A stretch of 64,000 nt of DNA from Bacteroidota bacterium. Its GTDB lineage: Bacteria > Bacteroidota > Bacteroidia > Chitinophagales > Chitinophagaceae. Made by a program: the position numbers and the translations under genes. Below the pieces are notes generated by a model. The model saw only the letters and a list, made by a program, of their open reading frames with translations, did not search any database and was not told where the DNA came from. Location of the stretch: assembly GCA_016711825.1 (NCBI GenBank), contig JADJSG010000010.1:1-64000 (forward strand). The letters run 5' to 3'. Of this stretch, positions 55,663 to 64,000 are shown in pieces; position 1 is the stretch's first letter; the number at the start of each line of letters is the position of its first letter.

Positions 55663-57564
55663 ATGAGTACCTCTTTATTTTTAAAAAAATATTTATTTGC
55701 CAGATTTCTAATAGTGGTGGCTATATTACAAGTCAGCAGAGTTCTTTTTTTTATATTTAATCGGGAGATGTTTCTTTCAGACAATGATGAAATAGCACGC
55801 ACATTCCTAAAATCCTTACTCTTTGATTTTCTTAGCACACTCCTATACTTTACGCCTTATATATGTTTGATACTATTGTTTCTTTTATTTAAAACAATTT
55901 CAAAATGGCATCGTCTATTCCTCACGCTTTATTTTAGTATTTTATTTTGGTTTGTAACAATAGTAAGCTTTGTCGATATCTATTATTACAAATTTAATTT
56001 ACGTAGAATTAATCTTGAAGCTTTACAACTCATCCATGATGCTCATGCTTCCATTTACAATTTTGCATTACATAACCCATCTTCAATCGTACTGCTTTTT
56101 TTGCTCATTGGTATTTTTATCATTTCCATCTATAAAACAAGTATTTTTCACCACAACGTACAGCCAACTATTGCTAAAAAAAATGTCATTATCTATTTAA
56201 GTATATTTATAAGTACCATTAGCATAATACTTTGGCAATTTGCAAAATATTTCTCTCCACTTTCATCATCATTAATCGTAGCTCCAGGATATACTGGTTT
56301 ATATACAAATAGCCCCCAAGCATTTATTTACTCATTTCGTTCAGGATGGACCTATGTAAAGCCCTTACATTATTTTTCAGATGAAGAGGCTGATCAGCTG
56401 GTCCCCGTATTTTATGCCAACAACCCCAATGTAACTCCCAATAAACGTAATATTGTATTATTTATTTTAGAAAGTTTTTCATACAGCTATCTCGACATCA
56501 ACAACCCTAACAAGCCATCTACTCCTTTTTTTGATTCTTTGATTCAGCATAGTACTTTTTTTACCAATGCCTATGCAAACAATACCACATCAGCTAATGG
56601 TCTTTGCAGTATTTTATCTGGCATTCCTTCATTGATTAATCAACCTTTTTTTAGTTCCGCTTATGCTGGCAATCCAATCAATGCCATTGCTTTGGCATTA
56701 AACAAAAATGCTTATGAAACAAGTTTCTTTTTAGGAGCAAATGACGATCATTTTGGATTTAAAAAAGGGACTAAACTTTTAGGCATTCAACATTATTATA
56801 ATGGCGAGGCATTTCCCGCATCGCAACACGATGGCACATGGGGTATTTATGACGAACCCTTTTTGCAATATTTTGCACAAGAATCAAATCATATACAACA
56901 ACCATTTTTTAGTGTGTTTTTTACCATCTCATCTCATTATCCATTTAAAATTCCGGATGCTTTATTAAACAAGTTTGGAAGTAAAAAAAATCATGACAAT
57001 GAAAGAGCAGTTTCATATGTTGATTATGCTTTTCGAAATTATTTTGACAGTATAAAAAATACTGACTGGTTTCAAAATACCATTTTCATTTTTACAGGCG
57101 ACCATGTATCAAAAGAAAATAAAAAAGAAAGAGTCCTCTTTAATTTCAACTCATATTATCATATTCCTATATTTATTTTCGATCCCCAAAAACCAAATCC
57201 TGTAACGATAACAAACTTGGTACAACATACTGACATTCCTGCAACCGTTGCATATCTGACACAAATTAAGGATACGATTTTAAGCTTTGGTCAGCCCTTT
57301 GAAGATACTACAAAATATCATTACACCATTAATCGATATTCAGAAAATATTGTTCAAATGATAGATACAAATACCTTGATACAGTACGACATAATAAACA
57401 ATAAAATGCTTGATATTTATCGTATTGATGCAAACGATCAATTGACAAAAGTAACAGATGAAAACGAAATTAAAAAGATAGAAAACAAATCACTTCCCTT
57501 ATTGAAAGCATATATGCAACAATACTTTAATCGACTTTACTATAATAAATTATATAAAAAATAA
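55663..57564 (+). CDS. LtaS-like sulfatase-fold phosphoglycerol/phosphoethanolamine transferase
   Basis: Five N-terminal membrane helices (residues about 8-185) are followed by an alkaline-phosphatase-superfamily domain: NIVLFILESFSYSYLD at about 261 (metal-binding Glu), the nucleophile region NTTSANGLCSILSGIPS at about 307 (Thr expected to take the phosphoglycerol), FFTISSHYPFKIPD near 425, and FTGDHVSKENK at about 477 (metal-binding Asp/His). This is the lipoteichoic acid synthase/OpgB layout, and 633 residues fits. In Gram-negatives such enzymes move phosphoglycerol from phosphatidylglycerol to surface glycans. It sits between a GDPD-like gene and a GT39-like gene. Confidence 0.82.
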   Translation: MSTSLFLKKYLFARFLIVVAILQVSRVLFFIFNREMFLSDNDEIARTFLKSLLFDFLSTLLYFTPYICLILLFLLFKTISKWHRLFLTLYFSILFWFVTIVSFVDIYYYKFNLRRINLEALQLIHDAHASIYNFALHNPSSIVLLFLLIGIFIISIYKTSIFHHNVQPTIAKKNVIIYLSIFISTISIILWQFAKYFSPLSSSLIVAPGYTGLYTNSPQAFIYSFRSGWTYVKPLHYFSDEEADQLVPVFYANNPNVTPNKRNIVLFILESFSYSYLDINNPNKPSTPFFDSLIQHSTFFTNAYANNTTSANGLCSILSGIPSLINQPFFSSAYAGNPINAIALALNKNAYETSFFLGANDDHFGFKKGTKLLGIQHYYNGEAFPASQHDGTWGIYDEPFLQYFAQESNHIQQPFFSVFFTISSHYPFKIPDALLNKFGSKKNHDNERAVSYVDYAFRNYFDSIKNTDWFQNTIFIFTGDHVSKENKKERVLFNFNSYYHIPIFIFDPQKPNPVTITNLVQHTDIPATVAYLTQIKDTILSFGQPFEDTTKYHYTINRYSENIVQMIDTNTLIQYDIINNKMLDIYRIDANDQLTKVTDENEIKKIENKSLPLLKAYMQQYFNRLYYNKLYKK

Positions 57565-57582
57565 GCCCCCAAAAAACACATA

Positions 57583-59037
57583 TTGATGATTGACACATTT
57601 AAAAAGAAAATGAGTTTAGGTAGTCTCTTCTTTATAAGTACGACTATTGCATTAGGCTGCTGGGTAATCTATAGGTCATTTATTTTAGAAATGACCAATG
57701 ATGAAGCGTATTCATTTTTTAATGTATCTACACGACATCTTCAAATGATGATAGGAACTGCCAACACACATTGGTTAAATTCATTTTTCATTTTGGCAGA
57801 AACTACTTTGTTGGGGAATAAAGAATGGATGATACGAATACATTCTTGTCTGGGATTTTTTATTTTTTCATGGGCATTATTTCAACTTTTCAAATCTCAT
57901 ATCAAGTATCCAATCCAATTATTACTCCCCATCACACTGATCCTTTTAAATACTTACCTACTTGATTTTTTTTCACTGGCCCGAGGTTATGGCATTAGTT
58001 TGGCATTTGAGCTTGCAGCATGCTATTACATATCAATTCAAGATGAAAGCTTTCAACATAAATGCAAGATTTACACCTTACTATGTTTAGCCACTTTGAG
58101 TTGTTATACCTGTATCTTTATTTTGTTTGCCTACTTTATACACGATGTTCTTTCGATGATATCTAAAGGACAATTACGCTTATTGTTTAGTGTAAAAAAC
58201 ATGCTTGCCATCAGTCCTTTTATACTTACTGCAAGTATCGCAATTCCGAATATTTTATTTATCAAAAAAAAAGGAGATTTGGGTGAAGGACAACGTAATG
58301 GATTTATATCTGACACCCTGAGTATTTTTTTTCAAAGAAGTTATGGTGAAATCATTCAAAGTACATCAGGTATTTATTTTGCATTATTCCTATTTATTTT
58401 AGTGGTGTCATTTTATTTCATTTACAGAAAAAAAATGGATGAACGAATTAAAATACTCTTCGAACTCTTTTTTATCATTTTATTACTGATTGAGTTTTTA
58501 TATATCACAATGGATACTCCTTATGTGTTTGGGAGAACCGCATTATATATCGACCTATTGTTTTTAATATTAATCACTTATATCTTTATTTTCATTTCAA
58601 GCAAACAATCAAAAAAACAAACTGCTTTTTTTAGTTTACTCTTGTTTGGTCTAAGTTTATTTTATTTCATCAAATACAAAAATCATCATACGACCATTGA
58701 ATGGTGGAAATCTCAAGGAGTATATGCAAGCATTTTATATTTACAAAAAACAACGGGCAATCAGTTAAGAAATAAGAAACACGGCATGCACCTTGCACAA
58801 TATGGGGCCTATGTCAATTATTATAAATACTTGTATCATCCTCCTTTGAATGATACTGTTCTCGCATTTAGAGAAAATGAATCAGGAAAATTAGATACTA
58901 ACACGATTCAACAAATACTTGCTTTAGATTATGCGATTATGTTGAAACCCTATAATCAATATTTAAACGATACAAGCTACCAATTATTAAAGCATTATCC
59001 AGATATGAATTCAGACTTAATTAAGTTGCGAAAATAA
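57583..59037 (+). CDS. Polytopic GT39/ArnT-like membrane protein
   Basis: About ten membrane helices. The first large outer loop begins MTNDEAYSFFNVSTRHLQMMIG (residues about 36-58), with the acidic DE pair that is the mark of GT-C lipid-linked sugar transferases, and NTHWLNSFFILAETTLLGNKEWMIRI follows. The C-terminal soluble tail (from about 385) is short. 484 residues. It closes the three-gene cassette. The sugar donor and acceptor are unknown; the call rests on topology and the acidic loop. Confidence 0.65.
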   Translation: MMIDTFKKKMSLGSLFFISTTIALGCWVIYRSFILEMTNDEAYSFFNVSTRHLQMMIGTANTHWLNSFFILAETTLLGNKEWMIRIHSCLGFFIFSWALFQLFKSHIKYPIQLLLPITLILLNTYLLDFFSLARGYGISLAFELAACYYISIQDESFQHKCKIYTLLCLATLSCYTCIFILFAYFIHDVLSMISKGQLRLLFSVKNMLAISPFILTASIAIPNILFIKKKGDLGEGQRNGFISDTLSIFFQRSYGEIIQSTSGIYFALFLFILVVSFYFIYRKKMDERIKILFELFFIILLLIEFLYITMDTPYVFGRTALYIDLLFLILITYIFIFISSKQSKKQTAFFSLLLFGLSLFYFIKYKNHHTTIEWWKSQGVYASILYLQKTTGNQLRNKKHGMHLAQYGAYVNYYKYLYHPPLNDTVLAFRENESGKLDTNTIQQILALDYAIMLKPYNQYLNDTSYQLLKHYPDMNSDLIKLRK

Positions 59038-59046
59038 AATTTGCTA

Positions 59047-59433
59047 TTAATCCATTAAATAATAGGTATCGTAATTGGTTATTGTTTCGCCATTGGCATC
59101 CAAACCAGTAACTGGATTTGTAAATGACAAGCGTCCATTTCTACTTTGGTAAATTTTAAGGGTATGTTGTGCATACCTGCTATTACCACAATAAAGTTTT
59201 AGGGTATTTCTATTGATGTCATACTCCACTTCAAACTCTTGTACTTTGTTGTATATATCATTATAATTAAACCAATATAAATAACCATTGTTTGTAATTT
59301 CTACTTTATAGTTACTGGAGGCATACCCGTTTAATTTCCAGATGCCAGTTAATGCTGATTGCGGAATAGGTTCTTGTTTATAACAAGAAATCAAACTAAA
59401 GGTAAGAATAAAAAGGAAGATTAAATTTTTCAT
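59047..59433 (-). CDS. Small lipoprotein, lipocalin-like
   Basis: The start at 59433 (MKNLIFLFILTFSLISCYKQEP) gives a perfect lipobox (LISC); the frame runs 10 codons further upstream. The mature 110 residues read LTGIWKLNGYASSNYKVEITNNGYLYWF, then FEVEYDINRNTLKLYC, the GxWxLxG start and strand pattern of lipocalin-like lipoproteins. Convergent with the GT39-like gene. Function unknown. Confidence 0.65.
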   Translation of the reverse strand: MKNLIFLFILTFSLISCYKQEPIPQSALTGIWKLNGYASSNYKVEITNNGYLYWFNYNDIYNKVQEFEVEYDINRNTLKLYCGNSRYAQHTLKIYQSRNGRLSFTNPVTGLDANGETITNYDTYYLMD

Positions 59434-59688
59434 GGTATACAAATTTGTTTTTTTGACTTTCAACTTATAAAAAAGTTAAAAAAGGAGTACCTCATTTTTT
59501 ATCGCTCATAAAAAATATTTATTTAATAAAATTTAAAAGCTTCTTTATACAATTGAATGAATTTACTTAAAAATATTTATTCTTTTAAACCAATAAGATC
59601 ATATTTAAAAGTGGAAACAATGCACAAGTGTTGAATAGGCAACAAATCGACCTTGAATGATTATCATGATTTATACAACACAGGATAG

Positions 59689-60063
59689 CTATTTTTTATC
59701 AAAAAATAAAAACTTCACAGCAATAACGATTAATAGCACTGCAAATATTTTTTTAAGTAAATAGGGCGAAACACTTACAGCATATTTGCTGCCAAAATAC
59801 CCCCCTACAACAAAACCAAGACATAGTAATATAGCTATTTTCCAGTCTACCATGCCTTTTTGCCAATAGGTATAAGCTCCTACAAAACTTACCGGAAAAG
59901 AAAGCATCGCCAATGTGGTACCCTGTGCTGTTTGTTGACTAAAACCCAAAAACATTACCAGTAAAGGTACAATAACAATACCCCCACCGATACCAACCAA
60001 ACCACTTAATGCACCAGCTGCAATGCCAATTACAATAACGACTATTAAGGTTCCCAAATTCAT
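59689..60063 (-). CDS. TauE/SafE family transporter, half-size
   Basis: 124 residues with four helices: VIVIGIAAGALSGLVGIGGGIVIVPLLVMFLGFSQQTAQGTTLAM carries the family signature GxxxGxxGIGGGxxxVPxL and QAxGT. Usual TauE/SafE proteins have about 250 residues formed by two such halves; a single half of about 120 residues is common in Bacteroidota and presumably dimerises. Substrate (sulfite or organic anions) unknown. Confidence 0.8.
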   Translation of the reverse strand: MNLGTLIVVIVIGIAAGALSGLVGIGGGIVIVPLLVMFLGFSQQTAQGTTLAMLSFPVSFVGAYTYWQKGMVDWKIAILLCLGFVVGGYFGSKYAVSVSPYLLKKIFAVLLIVIAVKFLFFDKK

Positions 60064-60142
60064 ACTTTACAGTTTGTTTAACACAATAAAAGTAGCGCTA
60101 AATGAGTTAATGTTATGTGTTAATTACTTTTTTTTCTAAAAC

Positions 60143-60172
60143 TTGTTTTATTCAACTATAAATTTATCTTTG
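60143..60172 (+). promoter_or_regulatory. Promoter of exbB-exbD-exbD-tonB
   Basis: TTG (60143-60145), 19 bases, then TATCTTTG (60165-60172), matching the Bacteroidota consensus. The exbB start is about 58 bases downstream. Confidence 0.72.
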
Positions 60173-60230
60173 TAGCTCATTATTTTTTACATAAAAAAAC
60201 TAAAATTTAAATTTTTTAAAATCACAATTT

Positions 60231-61052
60231 ATGGCAGACGTAAAAACAGCTGTAGCATCTACAGCAAACTCAAATCAAAAAGGATCAAATTCGATGATGC
60301 TTAATTTAATTATTGTTGTAGTATGCTTAGTGTTAGCACATGTACTATTTCATTTTGTATTTAGCACCCAATTTTTAGATGCTGAAAAACACAAAGCAAA
60401 AAACATATTTGGTACTATGTATCAAGGAGGATGGGTTGTGCCTATTTTGATTTCAACCTTTTTTATCATGTTATCATTTCTAATCGAAAGAACATTAACC
60501 ATTTTTAAAGCTCGTGGCAAAATGAGCAATGCTGAATTTATCAAAAAAGTACAATATCATTTGTCTACTAAAAATGTGGATGCTGCTATAGCAGAATGCG
60601 ACAAACAAGCAGGCAGTGTAGGTAATGTAATGAAAGCTGGTTTGAAAAAATACAAAGAAATGGCTACTAACACTACTTTTGATACAGATCAAAAAATTGA
60701 ACAAATCAAAAAAGAAGTAGAAGAAACAACAGCTTTAGAATTACCAATGCTTGAAAAAAATCTTGTGTTCTTATCTACAATTACCTCTGCAGCAACCCTT
60801 TTAGGTCTGTTTGGTACGGTAATGGGTATGATTCGTGCGTTTGCGGCTATGGCTAATGCAGGAGCTCCTGATGCTAATGCACTTGCTGCTGGTATTTCGG
60901 AAGCACTTGTAAATACAGCACTAGGTATCGGTACTTCGTTTTTAGCGATGTTATCATACAACTTCTTTACAACAATCATTGACAATGTCACTTTTGGTAT
61001 TGATGAAAGTGGATTTACCCTTGAACAAAGCTTTAAAGCACAATACAAATAA
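60231..61052 (+). CDS. exbB: ExbB/TolQ/MotA-type proton channel subunit
   Basis: The inner-membrane pore subunit that turns proton flow into force on TonB. Three helices: about residues 23-47 (LNLIIVVVCLVLAHVLFHFVF), 66-88 (GGWVVPILISTFFIMLSFLIERTL) and the long pair at about 178-205 and 218-245 (FLSTITSAATLLGLFGTVMGMIRAF, ISEALVNTALGIGTSFLAML). The GLFGTVxGM motif is the MotA/TolQ/ExbB signature. 273 residues. First gene of a four-gene operon. Confidence 0.93.
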   Translation: MADVKTAVASTANSNQKGSNSMMLNLIIVVVCLVLAHVLFHFVFSTQFLDAEKHKAKNIFGTMYQGGWVVPILISTFFIMLSFLIERTLTIFKARGKMSNAEFIKKVQYHLSTKNVDAAIAECDKQAGSVGNVMKAGLKKYKEMATNTTFDTDQKIEQIKKEVEETTALELPMLEKNLVFLSTITSAATLLGLFGTVMGMIRAFAAMANAGAPDANALAAGISEALVNTALGIGTSFLAMLSYNFFTTIIDNVTFGIDESGFTLEQSFKAQYK

Positions 61053-61113
61053 TTTATTATTTTATTCATCACACTGATTATTTGATAATCATACAAAAAA
61101 ATAATAAAAACAT

Positions 61114-61767
61114 ATGTCAAAACACAAACTGCCCCGTAAAAGTACCCATATAGATATGACCGCCATGTGCGATGTTGCATTTCTTTTGCTTACTTTTTTT
61201 ATGTTGGCAACAAAATTCAAACCGGATGAACCAGTGGTTGTTAAAACCCCTTCTTCTACTTCTGATATTATATTACCTGATAATTCTATATTGTTAACTG
61301 TAGATGCTAAAGGCCAAGTATTTTTTGATTATGACAACAAAAAAGCAAAAAAGGCTCTTATCAATACCGTGAGTCAAGAAAAAGGGTTAAATTTGACAGA
61401 AGAGGAAAAAGCTGCTTTTGTGAATGGGGCTTCTTTTGGGTTACCTTTTAATCAGATGAAACAATACTTGTCAATTCCGCCAATGGAGCAAAAATCATAT
61501 GCGTTTACAGGTATACCTGTGGACACTTCGTATGTAGCTGCTACTAATGAGTTGGGCTATTGGATACAAGCTGCGCGAACTGCTGGACAAGACGAAGGCC
61601 ACCCGCCTCGTATTTGTATCAAATGTGACGCATCAACCGTATATCCTAAAGTTAAAGATGTAATTAAAACATTGACAAAAAACAATATCGATCGTTTTAA
61701 TCTTTTAACTTCCCTGGAAGCGGTTCCAGAAGGCACCGATTTATTTAAAGAAAGAAGCAAACAATAA
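61114..61767 (+). CDS. exbD: ExbD/TolR family protein 1
   Basis: One N-terminal helix carrying the essential Asp (IDMTAMCDVAFLLLTFFMLAT, Asp at residue 20), followed by a periplasmic domain longer than usual (217 residues; ExbD of E. coli has 141). The insert near residues 85-150 includes PPMEQKSYAFTGIPVD. Second gene of the operon; acts with ExbB. Confidence 0.9.
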   Translation: MSKHKLPRKSTHIDMTAMCDVAFLLLTFFMLATKFKPDEPVVVKTPSSTSDIILPDNSILLTVDAKGQVFFDYDNKKAKKALINTVSQEKGLNLTEEEKAAFVNGASFGLPFNQMKQYLSIPPMEQKSYAFTGIPVDTSYVAATNELGYWIQAARTAGQDEGHPPRICIKCDASTVYPKVKDVIKTLTKNNIDRFNLLTSLEAVPEGTDLFKERSKQ

Positions 61768-61794
61768 TTATTAACACCCTACAAAAAAAATAAA

Positions 61795-62394
61795 ATGGCA
61801 GAAATACAAGAAAAATCAGGTGGAGGGAAACAGCGGCCAGGGGTCAAAAAAGGAAAAAAATTATCAACCCGTATTGATCTTACACCCATGGTTGATTTAG
61901 GATTTTTACTTATTACCTTTTTTATATTTACTACAACCATGAGTAAACCTAAAACCATGGAAATCAATATGCCTGTAGACAAACCAGACATAGAAGAAAA
62001 AGATAAAAACAAAGTAAAAGATTATACTGCTATGACTGTGTTACTTAGTAAACAAAATAGGGTTTACTATTACACCGGCCTTGCAGACGACCCAATGAAT
62101 CCTCCTAAAGTAGAAGTGACCTACTTTCAATCAAAAAATGGTATAAGAGATGCTATCATAGCGTTGAAAAAAAGAGTATATGAAGAAAGAGGCAATGGAA
62201 TGCCTGGACACAATATCAAAGATGAACCTGTGATATTAATAAAACCAGATACTACAAGTCAATATGATGATATCGTAAACATTTTAGATGAAATGAATAT
62301 CAATGGAATCACCACCTATGCATTGGTTGATATCACTGACGTAGACAGAGACTTTATTAAGAAAACAGAAGAAGCTAATTTAAGTGCTCAATAA
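61795..62394 (+). CDS. exbD: ExbD/TolR family protein 2
   Basis: A basic cytoplasmic start (GGGKQRPGVKKGKKLSTR) precedes the single helix with its Asp (DLTPMVDLGFLLITFFIFTTT, Asp at residue 34). A periplasmic domain ends VILIKPDTTSQYDDIVNILDEMNINGITTYAL. 199 residues. A second ExbD in the same operon is usual for Bacteroidota and suggests a mixed ExbD dimer inside the ExbB ring. Confidence 0.92.
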   Translation: MAEIQEKSGGGKQRPGVKKGKKLSTRIDLTPMVDLGFLLITFFIFTTTMSKPKTMEINMPVDKPDIEEKDKNKVKDYTAMTVLLSKQNRVYYYTGLADDPMNPPKVEVTYFQSKNGIRDAIIALKKRVYEERGNGMPGHNIKDEPVILIKPDTTSQYDDIVNILDEMNINGITTYALVDITDVDRDFIKKTEEANLSAQ

Positions 62395-62454
62395 TATTTT
62401 TTATGGAAAATTTCATTATTCGCATCTTACACAATAATATTTAAAACTTAAAAA

Positions 62455-63279
62455 ATGGAAAGTAAAGACATTTTAAAATCAGACGTACTCGACATCATTT
62501 TTGAGGGCCGGAACAAAGAATACGGAGCTTATGAACTTCGTAAAAATTACAGTAAACGTATTAAAAACTCTTTGTTTATTTGTCTGACAGTAATTGGCGT
62601 ACTTGCATCTGCATTTGCTATTGCAAGTTATATCAATAACAGACCTATAAAACCCAAACCCAAACAAAAAATTACGGAGTTGATTGCGCCTCCTCCAGTG
62701 GATGAAAAAAAACCACCTCCACCACCTCCGCCTCCACCACCTCCTCCGGTGAAGCCGCAAGTAAAATTCACACCACCTGTTATTAAAAAAGCAGAAGAAG
62801 TGCGTGAAGAAGAAAAACCACCACCGAAGAAAGAATTAGAAAAAGCCACTGCAAGTACAATAACTGTAGCAGGTGACGAAAATGCTAAATTAGACGCACC
62901 TGTAGTGCCTGACAAAGGTCCTGCTATTGTAGAAGCACCTCCTGCACCAGCAAAAGTTGAAATTTTTGAATTTGTAGAACAAATGCCTGAATTCCCTGGT
63001 GGAGAAGATGCAATGATGGCTTATATTCAAAAAAACCTTAAATACCCTAAACAAGCTGTTGAAAACAACATTGATGGCAAAGTAGTCGTAAACTTTGTTG
63101 TGAACGAATCAGGAGACATCTCAGATGTAAAAGTGATGAGAGGTATTAAATATGGTTGCGACGAAGAAGCTATGCGTGTAGTAAGAGGCATGCCTAACTG
63201 GAAAGCGGGTAAACAAAATGGTAAAGCCGTAAAAGTATCTTATAGCTTACCTATTACGTTTCAACTTGACAATGAATAA
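62455..63279 (+). CDS. tonB: Energy transducer TonB
   Basis: The cytoplasmic start (ILKSDVLDIIFEGRNKEYGAYELRKNY) is typical of Bacteroidota TonB. One helix (residues about 38-60) follows, then a rigid linker with 12 prolines in a row (residues 87-98) and Pro/Lys/Glu stretches to about 165. The C-terminal domain (FPGGEDAMMAYIQKNLKYPKQAVENNIDGKVVVNFVV, then IKYGCDEEAMRVVRGMPNW) contacts receptor TonB boxes. 274 residues; last gene of the operon. Confidence 0.94.
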   Translation: MESKDILKSDVLDIIFEGRNKEYGAYELRKNYSKRIKNSLFICLTVIGVLASAFAIASYINNRPIKPKPKQKITELIAPPPVDEKKPPPPPPPPPPPPVKPQVKFTPPVIKKAEEVREEEKPPPKKELEKATASTITVAGDENAKLDAPVVPDKGPAIVEAPPAPAKVEIFEFVEQMPEFPGGEDAMMAYIQKNLKYPKQAVENNIDGKVVVNFVVNESGDISDVKVMRGIKYGCDEEAMRVVRGMPNWKAGKQNGKAVKVSYSLPITFQLDNE

Positions 63280-63301
63280 TAAAACAATTTTTAACAATCA
63301 T

Positions 63302-63334
63302 AAAAAAACCGGTTTCATTGAAATCGGTTTTTTT
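63302..63334 (+). terminator. Terminator of the tonB operon
   Basis: A stem aaaaccggtttc / gaaatcggtttt (one G-U pair) with a short att loop is followed by T7. It begins 22 bases after the tonB stop and separates it from the sigma factor gene. Confidence 0.85.
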
Positions 63335-63372
63335 ATTTTAATTTCAATGATATTAAATAGTACTATCCTATC

Positions 63373-63897
63373 GTGAATTTTAAAGAAATTTATAATGTAC
63401 ATATAAATCGGGTATTTAATCTAACGCTTCATTATGTGCAAAATTTTGAAGATGCCGAAGAAATAACCCAAGACGTTTTTGTAAAAATTCATGAGGCTCA
63501 ATCCAATTTTCAATTTCAATCACAATTAAGTACATGGATATATCGCATCACTGTTAATACTTGTTTGGATTTTTTAAAATCAAAAAAACGAAAAAAAAGA
63601 TTTGCTTATATTAAGAACCTATTTAATGGGAACAATGAAATAATTTATGACCAGATTCAGTTTGACCACCCAGGTGTTAAACTAGAACATAAAGAACAAA
63701 TGCATCAATTATTCAAATTAATCAATGAACTCCCCTTAAATCAAAAGACAGTAATTATTTTACATAAAATTGAACATATACCGCAAAATGAAATCGCTGA
63801 AATCATGCATTTAAGCCCTAAAGCAGTAGAATCGCTTGTGCAACGCGCTAAAACCAATTTGCAAAACAAATTAAACAATACGAAGGAAATAAGCTAA
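63373..63897 (+). CDS. ECF-type RNA polymerase sigma factor
   Basis: GTG start at 63373. Region 2 is VFNLTLHYVQNFEDAEEITQDVFVKIHEAQ...STWIYRITVNTCLDFLKSKKRKKRF, the -10 binding part; region 4 is LPLNQKTVIILHKIEHIPQNEIAEIMHLSPKAVESLVQRAKTNL, with its helix-turn-helix. 174 residues, normal. It usually acts with an anti-sigma factor encoded next; the window ends about 100 bases later, and no frame there is long enough to judge. Confidence 0.92.
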   Translation: MNFKEIYNVHINRVFNLTLHYVQNFEDAEEITQDVFVKIHEAQSNFQFQSQLSTWIYRITVNTCLDFLKSKKRKKRFAYIKNLFNGNNEIIYDQIQFDHPGVKLEHKEQMHQLFKLINELPLNQKTVIILHKIEHIPQNEIAEIMHLSPKAVESLVQRAKTNLQNKLNNTKEIS

Positions 63898-64000
63898 ATA
63901 ATCGTCTAAACAGATGGCAATGGTAGTAAAATTGAAAGAACACGATATAAACATAAAATGCAAAAACGAATTATTCAGCAATAAACATTATTAAAACCAT

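Noticed and set aside
62628..62915. Minus-strand Gly-rich frame across tonB
   Set aside because: It is the antisense of the proline run in TonB and its linker.
63960..63986. Possible short peptide ATG...TAA near the right edge
   Set aside because: Only eight codons, and the window ends before any downstream gene can be judged.
1..64000. CRISPR arrays, insertion sequences, integrases, prophage genes, riboswitches
   Set aside because: I found no regularly spaced repeats, transposase or integrase motifs, phage structural genes or recognisable riboswitch folds. Absence by eye is not proof; Infernal/Rfam and ISfinder searches would decide.

Overview
The window comes from a low-GC member of the Bacteroidota, most likely the Chitinophagaceae or a close relative (inference from gene content; no phylogeny could be run). 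The evidence is a SprA translocon gene of the type IX secretion system (T9SS) directly downstream of ruvA, a T9SS-sorted secreted protein, an exbB-exbD-exbD-tonB set, a TonB receptor with a carboxypeptidase-like N-terminal domain, a BT_3928-type DoxX protein, a bacterial deoxyhypusine-synthase homologue, and many promoters with the Bacteroidota -7 box TAnnTTTG. No CRISPR array, insertion sequence, prophage or integron is visible.

Left part (1-13.2 kb). Nearly every gene here is interrupted by one-base indels, most of them in homopolymer runs: a TonB-receptor fragment, a lipoprotein, a deoxyhypusine synthase homologue, rnr, lpxK, a secreted protein, a Mur ligase, a DUF2490 protein, an outer-membrane protein, and RluA- and RluB-type pseudouridine synthases. 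Adding or removing one base restores a conserved protein at most junctions examined. I read this as poor sequence quality near a contig end rather than mass gene decay. A tRNA-Gly/tRNA-Leu pair with its own promoter and terminator also lies here. Frameshifted genes are annotated over their full inferred span.

Middle (13.2-39 kb). Genes are intact from here. They include rlmN; ppx and ppk1 (polyphosphate breakdown and synthesis); panB (pantothenate); rpmI-rplT with a clear terminator; an EamA transporter; a rhodanese-thioredoxin lipoprotein; tRNA-Arg; a multi-membrane protein with a BadF-type sugar kinase; two tandem NTF2-like proteins; a glutaryl-CoA dehydrogenase-like enzyme; a DUF523 protein; a group-2 glycosyltransferase with a hot-dog thioesterase; an orphan peptide-type ABC permease; a DoxX/thioredoxin-like protein; cmk; dxs; a tetrapyrrole-methylase-type methyltransferase; a DUF922 protein with a degraded zinc site; and plsC.

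Right part (39-64 kb). A 1398-residue modular T9SS cargo protein is followed by sucA and then the ruvA-sprA operon. A three-gene envelope cassette comes next (GDPD-like, LtaS-like sulfatase-fold, and GT39-like membrane proteins). After a small lipoprotein and a half-size TauE/SafE protein, the window closes with exbB-exbD-exbD-tonB, a terminator and an ECF sigma factor. SprA exports T9SS cargo such as the 1398-residue protein across the outer membrane. The ExbB/ExbD/TonB complex would energise receptors like the one broken at the left edge.

The points most worth following up are the clustered homopolymer frameshifts, the GDPD/LtaS/GT cassette, the DUF922 protein lacking its HExxH residues, the very short promoter-to-start distances, and the rhodanese-thioredoxin lipoprotein fusion. 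None of these amounts to a clearly new system from sequence alone.
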